This document shows, one piece after another, positions 53,001 through 61,942 of a DNA stretch of 64,000 nucleotides. The stretch comes from Schizophyllum amplum (lineage: Eukaryota; Basidiomycota; Agaricomycetes; Agaricales; Schizophyllaceae). Position 1 is the first letter of the stretch. Each line of letters opens with the position of its first letter. Made by a program: the position numbers and the translations under genes. The notes below the pieces were generated by a model that made no database searches, was not told the DNA's origin, and saw only the letters and a program-made list of their open reading frames with translations. The stretch lies in assembly GCA_007026445.1 (NCBI GenBank), contig VDMD01000044.1, forward strand, positions 169,334 through 233,333, in the 5' to 3' direction.

Positions 53001-53817
53001 CCCCTTCGAGCGTAGCAAAATATACACGCAGAATACGGGGACCGCCTCCCATCAATTTGATGGGAAATTCATTTTCCCTCCTGCCCGATCACGTTGCTGC
53101 CCGCCCCCGGCGCTCACCCCGTTCCCCGTTCCCCGTTCCCCTCCCGCATGCGAGCGTCCTTGCTGGATCACTGCCAGCACGATGTGCTTTGTTTTTGGCT
53201 CTTCTTGTGACGGATACGGCGCGTTAGCCGCTACGCTGGATGGAAAAGCGGTTGCGCGCGCTGCGGCGCAGCGCAGCTGCGATCGCTGTTTGGCTTTGCA
53301 CAGCTGGAGCGGGACAGTATGGTGCGTCGCGAGGACACCTTGCTTGTCTTCTCGTATACTGACCGCATTGACAGGCGTCGCCGCTGATATTCTCGCCCCT
53401 CCGATCGGCGCCGCAGCCAATTTTCGCACCATTCGCTCCCGCCGTTCTCCAGCTTCGAGAGGACGGCCACTGTTATACTCCCCTATCATAGTATGAATAT
53501 TGTAGACCCGCGCCGGCATTTATTATGACCGTGTATCCGGGTGAAGCGTACTCCATAACCCTGTACATGTAGACAGCCAATCATATCATTATTCTATGTT
53601 GCATTTGCTCTCATTATTATATGATGGACGACAGTGAAGGGCAGAAATCGTGCGCTACGTGGTGAGATACGCGTCGGCCTTCCGTTCACTGTCCGAATGC
53701 TCTAAGCTCAATACACCTGGCGAGCAGTAAGCACGTGACTACGTGTTCGTTTTGCCACTCAAGGTCTACGTGTACGACCCAGACTACATACATAGATAAT
53801 CAACATGAAATACTGTA
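53001..53817. other. Intergenic, no supported gene
   Basis: Forward and reverse frames of 155-170 codons overlap at 53000-53520 and neither shows a domain. 53520-53817 is AT-richer and empty. Confidence 0.45.
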
Positions 53818-54599
53818 CTACATGTCCATGAGTTCCTCGCAAACCCAGCGTACGTCAGCTAAAAAACGGTGCCATGACTGACTTTGCGTTGGCGGCAGCG
53901 CAAGGCCCCACCAGCACAGAACGGCGACGGCGTTGAGCATCCCGTTCTGGCCGTATATGCTGAGTAGCCCCCAGTCCCCCTCCCCGATGTCGCGGTCCTC
54001 GGATGGACGGCCGTCAGCATCAATCTTACGCCACTCGGGCTGCATCGCAGTCCACCACAGCCAAACCTCCGCCTCGAACTCCTTCGCATCGGAGACGACA
54101 GGCAGCTTCTTGACACGCGGCGCGCGACCGCTACGAATCCACTTCTCCAGCAGTTCAGGGCGGGGAGCACTGCCCTTCGAAGTAGCGCCCTTGTTTGCGG
54201 CGAAGCCGTGCTTCAACTCAAGCGACGTCCAAAGTTCTACGACGTCGAGATAGTCCTATCCACCTTACCCGCGGTTCTGCTAGGAGAACCGGTTCTGCTT
54301 CAGCCTGGCACTGCTTAAAAATAGATTATTCCGAAATTTAACCGTCTGACGTCTGTCACCCGTCAAGCCGGCTGTTCCCTCACCCCCTTTCTCGGCCTTA
54401 CCTCGGCTCTTCTGATCGCTGTCGGGGCTGTCTCGTCATCGCTCAACGTGGTCCGGACGCTTGCCGCCGCCCAATAGGCATCTCCCGGGTCCGAATCGGG
54501 GTATCCTCGCACGCACTCGATGAGCATCTCAAAGGGGTGTATTTGGCCTGGCTTGGCATGCGTACTGGATCTGCCTCCATCAGCCAGGGTGTCGCTCAT
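53818..54599 (-). CDS. Hypothetical protein with WW..LQPEWR-like core
   Basis: Two exons close exactly: 54599-54402 (66 codons) and 54255-53818, joined across an intron of 146 nt with a canonical GTAAGG donor and GATAG acceptor, phase 0, giving 211 residues. Exon 1 begins MSDTLADGGRSSTHAKPGQ and contains IHPFEMLIECVRGYP. Exon 2 contains LDVVELWTSLELKHGF, ELLEKWIRSGRAPRVKKLP, VWLWWTAMQPEWRK and a hydrophobic AVAVLCWWGLALP. The 'WW..MQPEWR' and 'NGM..V.VLCWWG' blocks are found in a very widespread Agaricomycete family that automated pipelines often mislabel as SERTA-domain proteins and that is frequent near transposons. The function is unknown. Confidence 0.65.
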
Positions 54600-55123
54600 T
54601 GTACTGCTTATAGCAGTACTCATTGTACTCCTTACAGTACCGCTTACGGTACTGCTTACAACCTCGGCACTACTGACACGTATATGGCTTTGGCACTCCT
54701 AATCATGTATTGTGCGCATCCGACTAGCCAGCCGTCAACATAGTATTAGCGTGTGCGCTTGAAGTCAATATACACCATTCAATAGCCCTTCTCGCTGTTG
54801 CCATCTAGATCTTGCAGTCAAAACCTGCTTATCTGGGTACTGGATCTGCATCTATCAGCCGACTGATAGGCGTCTTTCAGGTCCAGATTGGGTCATCTGA
54901 TGATTGCTCGGCATCTCAAAGGTATGCTTCCCGATGCGCTACATTGATGTCTCACCCTGCATATCACACTTATCTGGGTACCCAATCCTGATGTGCGGGT
55001 GCTCATGCACAAGCTAATCACTCAAGCTAATCATGCACTGATGCGCGTCTACGATGTCACTGCTGCTAACATGCTAACGGAGATGTCTATGCCACATCCC
55101 ATGTACGCCAGTCAACAACCCTA
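54600..55123. other. GTACTG repeats and a fragment of the upstream gene
   Basis: 54600-54665 holds alternating GTACTGCTTA/CAGTACTC motifs able to fold on themselves, immediately upstream of the 54599 start and containing TATAAG in the gene's direction. 54840-54960 is a diverged duplicate of the first exon region (GCATCTCAAAGG and TACTGGATCTGC blocks). The rest is empty. Confidence 0.5.
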
Positions 55124-55694
55124 CTAGGGCTTAGCTGATGCGCTTATGCAGCGGATACGGAAGGGGCTGCCGATGTTGACGCTTGCGCCGAGCGCTGCCT
55201 GATGTTAGCGCACTAATGAGCAGCTGTTGGGCTAGACGCACCATAGCCTTGTCGTCCGCTGCTGCTGCCAAATGAGATGCCTTCCAGTCGGTCGTAGTGA
55301 TTCCGTGGCGCTTGGCCGAGTCCAATGTCTCTGCAGCGTCCTGGTTCCCATTAGCGCACTGATGAGCTGCGATCTGCGGAGGCGCACCTCGCCCGTTATC
55401 ATCTCAGCTAACGAAGACGTCTTCCATTCTGTCGTGGTGATGCCTTTGCGCCTCGCTGACTGCCACTCCTTTACTGTGCTGATGGCCTTCTCCATGCGCT
55501 CCCGCAGCACATGCCACTCCTTCTGCTTGCTCTTCCTTTCCTTGAGCTCACGGCGTAGCAGCTCGGCTTCGATGTCCTGAGAGGCGTGAGCTTGTGATCC
55601 CAGCAAGATGGAGGACACGAACAAACGACTTGCGGTTGGGGTGGTTGAACGCTTGCGCGAGCGCGCAGTCCGGGGCCGCACAAGTAAGACACAT
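55124..55694 (-). CDS. MCxxC mini-protein A (four exons, duplicated C-terminal module)
   Basis: Member of a local nine-gene family of unknown function. Exons 55694-55623, 55576-55388, 55340-55242 and 55198-55124 are all multiples of three, so every intron (46, 47 and 43 nt) is phase 0; total 144 residues. Exon 1 starts MCLTCAAPDC (M-C-x2-C-x4-C). Exon 2 is a charged helix (DIEAELLRRELKERKSKQKE, then RERMEKAISTVKEW) ending in the family motif WQSARRKGITTTEWK. Exon 3 is a diverged tandem copy of that motif (LDSAKRHGITTTDWKAS). The introns after exons 2 and 3 both contain CAGCT..TCA(G/T)TAGTGCGCTAA-like sequence, so exon plus intron were duplicated together. It is head to head with gene B, 135 bp apart. 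Confidence 0.72.
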
Positions 55695-55829
55695 GAGCGC
55701 CGGGGGATGGTGGTAAGAAGCAACCTGGGAGGCGTGAGAAAGCAGCCACACGATTATTTAAGCCATCAAGCCTTGATCGCATACGCTACCTGCCTTTATC
55801 ATCCCACCATCACCACAACCTATCCGCCA
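55695..55829. promoter_or_regulatory. Shared divergent promoter of mini-genes A and B
   Basis: 135 bp between the two ATGs. It contains a central GATTATTTAAGCC, TATA-like in both directions, about 70-80 bp from each start. Pyrimidine-flanked ACCACCATC/CCACCATCACC lies just upstream of each ATG. Confidence 0.5.
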
Positions 55830-56161
55830 ATGTGTGTTATCTGCACGAATCGAAAGTGTGAGGTCATTCGACTATTGAAATGCATGCTGCGCGCTGAAAA
55901 GGTGCGAGAACATGTGCGCGCTACAAGCTCAACACTAACGGTGTCCTTTAGACCCCAGCTAGTGTTGCCGAAGCCAGGCAGAAGGAACGCGGGAACATGG
56001 AACGGCTGGACCAGGAGCTATGCGAGATGCGCAAGGTCTTTAACGACCTTCACACCAGGTATCCCCGAGCGTTTTACGACACTGAGGACACGGATGCGAG
56101 GGACGCGGAGGAGAGGGCGGAGGGCGCCATGGCTGATGAGCCGCAGTTGCAGCACGAATAG
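55830..56161 (+). CDS. MCxxC mini-protein B
   Basis: Exons 55830-55901 (24 codons) and 55952-56161 (69 codons plus stop), intron 50 nt, phase 0; 93 residues. Exon 1 starts MCVICTNRKC (M-C-x2-C-x4-C) and ends LLKCMLRAEK. Exon 2 is a strongly charged predicted helix (SVAEARQKERGNMERLDQEL, then RKVFNDLHTRYPRAFYD) with an acidic end DTEDTDARDAEERAEGAMAD. No signal peptide or membrane segment. The three-cysteine cluster could bind metal in a dimer or form intermolecular disulphides; this is inference. Confidence 0.72.
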
Positions 56162-56246
56162 CATTAACGGTCATGTAATCCTGTATGCTGCGCGCGTCTG
56201 CAAACAATCAGCTGCTGCTGCCAAGCGAGGTTTATCCACGCACCTT

Positions 56247-56546
56247 TTACGCCCCACCAGCGTTGAACCACTCCTCATTCCACTTGCTTATCGTCTTTCC
56301 CTGCGCCTTTGCTGTCTCCCACGAGCTGGTGGCCTCTCTCAAGTTTGCAAGCACGCTTTTTTCCAACTCGTACTGCTCCTGCGTCAGGCGCAATTGCTCC
56401 TCGAGCTGCAGCAGCTCCTGCACCTGCCGCATGCAGCACAGGTCAGATAAGCGGATGCTCCCCACGCAAAGAACACGCACAAGGGATGCTTGCATTGGAT
56501 ACGCTCTTGCCAGATCGCAGTCGAGTTCGGCACAAGCAGGGCACAT
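56247..56546 (-). CDS. MCxxC mini-protein C
   Basis: Exons 56546-56481 (22 codons) and 56423-56247 (58 codons plus stop), intron 57 nt, phase 0; 80 residues. Exon 1 starts MCPACAELDCDLARAYP. Exon 2 is glutamine/leucine/glutamate-rich and heptad-like (VQELLQLEEQLRLTQEQYEL), ending in the family C-terminal motif WETAKAQGKTISKWNEEW. It is read through without a stop across the intron in one frame, so a retained-intron isoform would also be translatable. Head to head with the following gene, 100 bp apart. Confidence 0.72.
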   Translation of the reverse strand: MCPACAELDCDLARAYPMQASLVRVLCVGSIRLSDLCCMRQVQELLQLEEQLRLTQEQYELEKSVLANLREATSSWETAKAQGKTISKWNEEWFNAGGA

Positions 56547-56646
56547 GGTGGCGCAAGGCAGAATGTGGCGAGCGGTGTCATCTTATTGGCAATATGCGAC
56601 CGACGCACGCCCCTTTTCCCGATCGTCCATCTCACCCGCTTTCACC
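56547..56646. promoter_or_regulatory. Shared divergent promoter of mini-genes C and C'
   Basis: Only 100 bp separate the two ATGs. GCGCCACC and TTTCACC precede the two starts. GGCAATATGCG lies centrally; a clear TATA box is not seen. Confidence 0.4.
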
Positions 56647-56992
56647 ATGTCGACGTGCGCTGTCAACCAACAACTGCACTCTATGATCCAGTCGGGCACG
56701 GTAGAAGCTCCCTGCCTATCCTACCTCTTACACCTCTGACAGCCTTGTCCAGCCTCTCTGCCATGTGGCGCAAGCCATCATTGTAAAGCGCGAGCTGCTC
56801 AAGCGGCTGGAGCAGGACCTGGAGGATGTGCAGGAATCTGTGAACAACCTCGAGAGAATGTACTCGGATGTGCTGTATTATCCTCTGAATTGTGATTATG
56901 ACGAGGAGGAAGACGACGACCGCAACGAGCAGCAGGAGGAGCAGCATCAGATGGTTCAGGACAAAGACAGGGCGGCGGACGCGCAGGTGTAA
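56647..56992 (+). CDS. Mini-protein C' lacking the first two cysteines
   Basis: Exons 56647-56700 (18 codons) and 56753-56992 (79 codons plus stop), intron 52 nt, phase 0; 97 residues. Exon 1 reads MSTCAVNQQLHSMIQ and aligns with residues 8 onward of gene G (NTCAVKQNLQSMI), so the third cysteine is kept and the M-C-x2-C part is missing. Exon 2 is a charged helix (RELLKRLEQDLEDVQESVNN) with an acidic/glutamine tail (DYDEEEDDDRNEQQEEQHQM). It could be a degenerate or diverged member. The acceptor choice (GTCCAG at 56752) is set by frame. Confidence 0.6.
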
Positions 56993-57116
56993 ACATTATG
57001 TATCTTCAACATCGCTTACAGCGTGTATATCTGCATTGCATGCGCGTGAGCGCGCTCACTCTCTGGTTGCCCGTCAGCAGCGTGCTTGCTTTCGGACAAG
57101 TCACTCACAGCGGATG

Positions 57117-57378
57117 CTACGAGCCCTTCTTATCCACGTACTCCCTGACCGCCTTCTGGTAGTAGTCAATCTCATCGCGGACGTTGGCCTCCTCCTCCTC
57201 GCGCTTCTTTCTGGTGGCGTGCATCTTGCGCCACTTGTCCTCGACGCGGACGTATTCCTGATCTCGTTGTCAGCTGCGCACCCAAGATCCACGCGCGCCC
57301 TCTACGCACGCTGATGTGCACTTGCGGTCCTATGAACTGCGCCATCTCACACGTCTTCTTGTCACAAAACTGGCACAT
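57117..57378 (-). CDS. MCxxC mini-protein D
   Basis: Exons 57378-57310 (23 codons) and 57257-57117 (46 codons plus stop), intron 52 nt, phase 0; 69 residues, the shortest of the family. Exon 1 starts MCQFCDKKTCEMAQFIGPQ. Exon 2 is dominated by charge (VEDKWRKMHATRKKREEEEA, then VRDEIDYYQKAVREYVDKKG). A TATA-like AATATATAAGG lies about 90-100 bp upstream (top strand CCTTATATATT near 57470), and TCTCTTACCACCACC lies between it and the ATG. Confidence 0.72.
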
Positions 57379-57506
57379 GCCGGAGGTCGCGGTAGCTGCG
57401 ATTGCTGTTGGTCCGACACGATGGTGGTGGTAAGAGACAAGATGGGTTTCACGTTGCATCCTTCCTTATATATTCGTGCTCCCCTCCATCCCGATCTGTC
57501 ACTGGT

Positions 57507-57798
57507 CTATGGATCGGCGCTCGAGGTGCTTTCAGCGCCGACACCCCTCCTGTTCGCAGCCTTCCAAGCCTTGATGCGCTCCTTATACATCGCAATCTTG
57601 CTCTCTTCCTCCTTGTTTTCCATCTCCACACGGGTTCTGACTTGGCGTATGCCCTCGAGGGCGCGCATGGCGTACACGTAGTGCTGCGCTGCCCATCAGC
57701 AGCGTACAGGCAACCTTTCGGCCACGCACATAAAGGCTCACGGGTTCCGTCATCGTTTGCTGCAGCTTGCATTCCGCGTCGTAGCATTGATTGCACAT
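57507..57798 (-). CDS. MCxxC mini-protein E1
   Basis: Exons 57798-57730 (23 codons) and 57683-57507 (58 codons plus stop), intron 46 nt, phase 0; 81 residues. Exon 1 starts MCNQCYDAECKLQQTMTEP. Exon 2 is a predicted helix (YAMRALEGIRQVRTRVEMEN, then KEEESKIAMYKERIKAWKAA) ending NRRGVGAES, a relaxed version of the W-x-x-A-x-x-x-G motif. CATCTTGCCTTAGACCACC lies upstream of the ATG, similar to the CATCTTGTCTCTTACCACC upstream of gene D. The next gene upstream (E2) ends only 43 bp away, so its 3' end and the E1 promoter must overlap. Confidence 0.72.
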
Positions 57799-57841
57799 CT
57801 TTGACGGCTCGAGATGATGGTGGTCTAAGGCAAGATGGAGC

Positions 57842-58178
57842 TCAAGTGCACTCCTCGATATCAGGGACCAACAGCATGCCTTCCACCTCGGCCTCCTCCT
57901 CCAGCTCTTCGGCTTCCTCGTCATCTCCCTCTCCCGACGCAAACACCTCTGGACAGAGCTCTGCCAGGTTTTTCATTCGCACCGCCAAGTGGCCCCGCTC
58001 CAGGTACCGCTCGCACAGCGCCTTCTTTTCTGCTTCGTATTGCTCCCAGAGCTCGGCGTACGTCTGCGCTGCGTTAGGGAGTCACCCAGGGCGATCTGAC
58101 GCTCACCATTCCCATCTCGAGCACTTGGGTAAGCACTTTGCGCCTTCCGCACTCGCTGCTGTCGCAAACGTGGCACAT
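57842..58178 (-). CDS. MCxxC mini-protein E2
   Basis: Exons 58178-58107 (24 codons) and 58063-57842 (73 codons plus stop), intron 43 nt, phase 0 using the second of two adjacent CAG acceptors; 97 residues. Exon 1 starts MCHVCDSSECGRRKVLTQV. Exon 2 is a charged helix (TYAELWEQYEAEKKALCERY) followed by LAVRMKNLAELCPEVFASG and a very acidic segment (EGDDEEAEELEEEAEVEG). If the first CAG is used the frame would be lost. Same family architecture as its neighbours. Confidence 0.7.
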
Positions 58179-59164
58179 GGCTATGCGGTTTCAATGGGTG
58201 TGGGAAGCAGGTTGTGTTTCCCTAAAGGGTCTATTTAGCCACTCCTAAATCTCCCACGGCTGGCACCACCTCGCCTAACTATATACTTTCCGCGAGGCAC
58301 TTGTCCCGCACCTTTCGGTCAGTAAAAAGTGACCCAACAGTGACCTTTGGGGCAGCCAAAGTAAAGGGCCGATGGCGGGTGCCGAGGCACTAGAGGTTTT
58401 AGTGATCAAGTGCCTCGCCACATCACTAAAAGTGGTTCGCCTATTAGGCCGGTGGACGGTAGGATTGCAGTCACTGTGGGGTGCAGAAGAGCCAGCAGAT
58501 GCAAGTCTAGAGTCAAAAAGTGTTCACCGAAGCACTTGAGGGTCAAAAAAGTGTTCACCGAAGCACTTGAGGGTCAGAAAAGTGTTCACCGAAGCACTTG
58601 AGGGTCAAAAAGTGGGCAGCGAAACACTGTTAGGCCAAGCTGAATGACTGTTTGGGGCTTACAGTCTACGCGCTGTGTATATATGGGGTGAGGAGACATA
58701 TGGCACCCCAAGTGGGCTACCTGGTGTGATATACAGGCCATGGGGCAGCTTGGGACATGGTGGGCATGCGATTGGGGGTATGACAATAGAAGGCCGTGCA
58801 GGCTGGCAGTCAACCTCGGGGCCAAAGTCGTAGAGCAGCGATACTTGCACACAACAATATAGAAACAAATAGTGGTCCCACAGCCATCTGGGGTATGAGA
58901 CATGAATATATCACCCCAAACATGACCCTAGTGAATGCCAACAATAGTGTTTATTGCTTTTTTCATTAATGAATTCCGCAGCCAAATAGCTGCGGAATTC
59001 GTTTTTGCCAGAGCCCTCTATAGGCTTTTAGGGTGGGTGTGGCAGCATTCTGGAGGATTGTTGGGGCATATAGGTGAATGGGGTAGGCCAAAATAGGGTG
59101 AGACTTGTGCTGGGTGCTGCTGGAGCATGGGGTCCACTGATCGTAGGCTAAGCAGAGTGCCATT
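58179..59164. other. Inverted repeats around GCGAGGCACTTG and a short tandem array
   Basis: GCGAGGCACTTG (58292-58303) and its inverse (58407-58418) bracket about 100 bp, with a further GCCGAGGCACT at 58381. At about 58510-58615 a 30-bp unit containing AAGTGTTCACCGAAGCACTT repeats three to four times. 58620-59164 has short reverse frames only. No gene. Confidence 0.6.
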
Positions 59165-59640
59165 GAGGGCTATTTGGTGTGCGCGCATGCAGCCAATCGT
59201 CCACGGACCAAAGCAGGCACACAGATGGGGGTATATAGTGCAGAAGAGGTGCTACATTGATATTTGAGGTACGCAGAGAGGCGCGACTCATCTTGTTCAC
59301 CCAGTTCCCTGCGATCGAGGGCTATTTGGTGTGCGCACATGCAGCCAATCGTCCACGGACCAAAGCAGGCACACAGATGGGGGTATATAGTGCAGAAGAG
59401 GTGCTACATTGATATTTGAGGTACGCAGAGAGGCGCGACTCATCTTGTTCACCCAGTTCCCTGCGATCGAGGGCTATTTGGTGTGCGCACATGCAGCCAA
59501 TCGTCCACGGACCAAAGCAGGCACACAGATGGGGGTATATAGTGCAGAAGAGGTGCTACATTGATATTTGAGGTACGCAGAGAGGCGCGACCCATCTTGT
59601 TCACCCAGTTCCCTGCGATCGAGGGCTATTTGGTGTGTGT
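59165..59640. repeat. 152-bp tandem satellite, three copies plus partial
   Basis: The block GAGGGCTATTTGGTGTGCGC recurs at 59165, 59317, 59469 and 59621, a constant 152-bp period. The first three copies are nearly identical; the fourth breaks off after about 20 bases and continues as diverged sequence. Each copy contains GGGTATATAGTGCAGAAG and TTGTTCACCCAGTTCCC. Confidence 0.9.
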
Positions 59641-60633
59641 GTGTGCTACTGATTGCCCACGGACCACAGTGGCTATCCAGATAGGGGCATAGGGTGCAGA
59701 AAAGACAATCAATGTGGTCAAAACGGTTATTTTGGCACTGTGTGGGTCACACAAGGAAAGAAAGGACAGGTAGAGTATTTCTCAGAAAAGAGCTGGCCCT
59801 AGTGTGGGAACAAGATGGACTCTGCATATGGGTCAAAGTGTGACCTGGTAGCGCTTTGTTTACTGATTATTTTGCAAAAAAAACCGAGTTAATCCAGGCT
59901 GGTTTGAGCCCACAATGACATGCAGAACCAGCCAGAGCTAGAAAAGGATTGATGGCATCAAAAAGCTTGATCAGCAGGCAATTTTCATCCTTTCTCCTTG
60001 CCTCCTCCCACCATCTGAGCTGCTTTGGTCACCCCCTTGGCCTGTTTTCATTGCCTAAAGCCCTTTGCCCTCATCTAGAGGCCTTCTAGCCCTTTCCTTT
60101 GGCTGGTCTGGCCAAGTTGACAGACTGGTAGGTGGATGTACTTGTGATCATGGCCTGTTCTGAGCCCTTGTTGCCCTCCAGCCTCCAGAAGCCCAGCTAT
60201 ATATCTTGTGTAGGGGTCATTTGCAAGAGGAGCTGCCCTAGGTGAGTGGCCTGCTGTCCTCCTTGGGCTGTCCTGACTCTTTCTCATTACAGAACTGCCC
60301 AAGTCTGATACCCTGCCCCCCTCCCACCTGTCCTTCCTTCATCCCTAGGTGGGTAGGCTGCCCATGGTTGCCCAGCCCTCTTTTCTGACCATCCTATCAT
60401 CATGCCCTCCTCTTGCCCATCTCCCTTCATTGCTCTATCAGTCAATTCAACCCCTTCTTCTTCACCTCCTAGACTTTTGAGGGGTTCCAAACTCTTGAGT
60501 ATGTGACCTGCTCATCCCTGTTCTCCCTCTTCTGACCATGCTTGCCTTTCAAGGTTTGCACCCTCACTATATACCTTCCCATATTCTGTTTGGCCACCCC
60601 TTGGCCTGTCTAGTCTTTATTGCCTATACCATC
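59641..60633. other. CpG-free region upstream of the ATG-only-exon gene
   Basis: No convincing gene. From 59886 to 60694 there is not a single CG dinucleotide although the sequence is roughly half G+C. CACTATATACC at about 60567 is a plausible TATA box for the gene starting at 60634. Confidence 0.7.
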
Positions 60634-61184
60634 ATGGTGAGTATTGTTACTAGATTCAGCTTTCACCTCTGATGGATTTCTTTTTTGCAGTCAGACGATG
60701 AATATGTTGTTGTTTCCTCAGATGAGGGGTCGCAAAACTTTGTCCTGGTGGAGGTTGGACCACCGGCTGCTCCTGCTGTGGCCCCTCTGCCAGAGGATGC
60801 TGCTGACGAGTCAGAGTCCGATGTGTCTGGCTCTGTCAAGTCGGACGTGTCTGGTTCTGTCAAGTCGGACGTATCTGAGTCTTCAGACTCCGATGATGAC
60901 CTCCTGGCAGGGCCTCCCCAGGTGTATCGTGCACGGCGTTCGGCTGGTAGGCCGTCTTCAGACCCCAAGCCTGTTGCTGAGGGTGCTGAAGGGTCTGGCC
61001 CCTATCCCTCGTATTCTGGTTACTGCATGCAGGCAAACGTTTGCTACCATGGCCACATGTGTGAGCGTTTGGTAAGGTGTCATGCATTAGGGCATGAATT
61101 TGGGTGAATGCGACCATTATCTGCTAACGTTTCATTTGAACTCAGCCGATAGACATCAATAATGAGGTTATGTACTCATGTTAG
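60634..61184 (+). CDS. Acidic serine-rich small protein with ATG-only first exon
   Basis: Proposed exons: 60634-60636 (only the ATG, followed by GTGAGT), 60691-61071 and 61146-61184; introns 54 and 74 nt; 140 residues. The start is set this way because exon 2 has no ATG near its 5' end, follows a strong TTTTTTGCAG, and ATG|GTGAGT sits 54 bp upstream below a TATA box. The protein reads MSDDEYVVVSSDEGSQNFVL, has SGSVKSDV repeats and an SESSDSDDD acidic run (casein-kinase-like sites), and ends with a Cys-rich piece (YCMQANVCYHGHMCERL) and a final Cys. No family is recognised. It lies inside the mini-gene cluster but lacks its N-terminal motif. Confidence 0.6.
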
Positions 61185-61540
61185 AGCTTGCGAGGCCTAT
61201 TGCCTGCTATCGCGGTGACATGCTTAGGACTCGAAGACTGTAGGACTGACACCAATCTATGCTACACTTGTTGGTTAAGCATAAGCATTCGTGAGGATCG
61301 TATTCCGCGCAGACTAAACTATGCCTTAACTCACTATAGTTTAGTTAATTTGAGTTTCAATTATAAGTGACTAGATTTATTTCGCTTGAGCGGTGGGAGA
61401 TCTTTCACTAAACTATGATCATTAAGGCGATAGTTTAGTGTTTACAATATTAAGGTCAATAGCTATTTCGAGTGGGCGCTGGGAGCTGTTTGACTAAACT
61501 ATAAGCATTCAGGCCATAGTTTAGTGTTTACAATATTTCA
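61185..61540. repeat. Three related hairpins in tandem
   Basis: ACTAAACTAT...ATAGTTTAGT stems of 10-11 bp occur at 61313-61322/61336-61345, 61406-61416/61430-61440 and 61493-61502/61516-61526, with loops of 13 nt. The second and third are embedded in an 86-bp direct repeat that ends GTGTTTACAATATT. AT-rich, no gene. Confidence 0.75.
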
Positions 61541-61630
61541 GACTCTCATTCGCCATCAACAAAGAATATGCGCAGATATATCCTCGACAATGAAGTGCAG
61601 GGTGAGCAGCTTTGATCCAAGCCATCTGTA

Positions 61631-61942
61631 TTAAATGTCTGACCCCGGCGCACTCGCCTGTTGAGCAGCCTTCCACTCCTCCAATGACTCCCCTCGCTGC
61701 TTTGCTGCCTCCCATGACGCCAGCATCTCCCTCGCCTCATCGAGGTCGTCTTGACAGTCTCGGAGCTCTTTCTCCTTGTTCTCGCGATACACCCTTTCCT
61801 GCGCAAGCAGCTTCAGAGCCCGTTTATGATCCTAAGATAGGTGAGATAAGTAGAAAAGCGAAAGAAACAGACATACATAGCCGTCTTGAAGCGGGTACGC
61901 CTGAGCGAGTGCGCAGTCCTGCGAGGAACACGGTTTGCACAT
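61631..61942 (-). CDS. MCxxC mini-protein F
   Basis: Exons 61942-61877 (22 codons) and 61831-61631 (66 codons plus stop), intron 45 nt, phase 0; 88 residues. Exon 1 starts MCKPCSSQDCALAQAYPLQ, very close to genes A (ALAQAF) and C (DLARAYP). Exon 2 is a charged helix (LLAQERVYRENKEKELRDCQ, then DDLDEAREML) ending with the full family motif WEAAKQRGESLEEWKAAQQ. Head to head with gene G, 204 bp apart. Confidence 0.74.

Noticed and set aside
53182..53330. MCFVFGSSC start on the forward strand as a possible tenth family member
   Set aside because: Cysteines are at 2 and 9 rather than 2, 5 and 10, there is no clear phase-0 donor at 22-24 codons and no charged helical exon follows.
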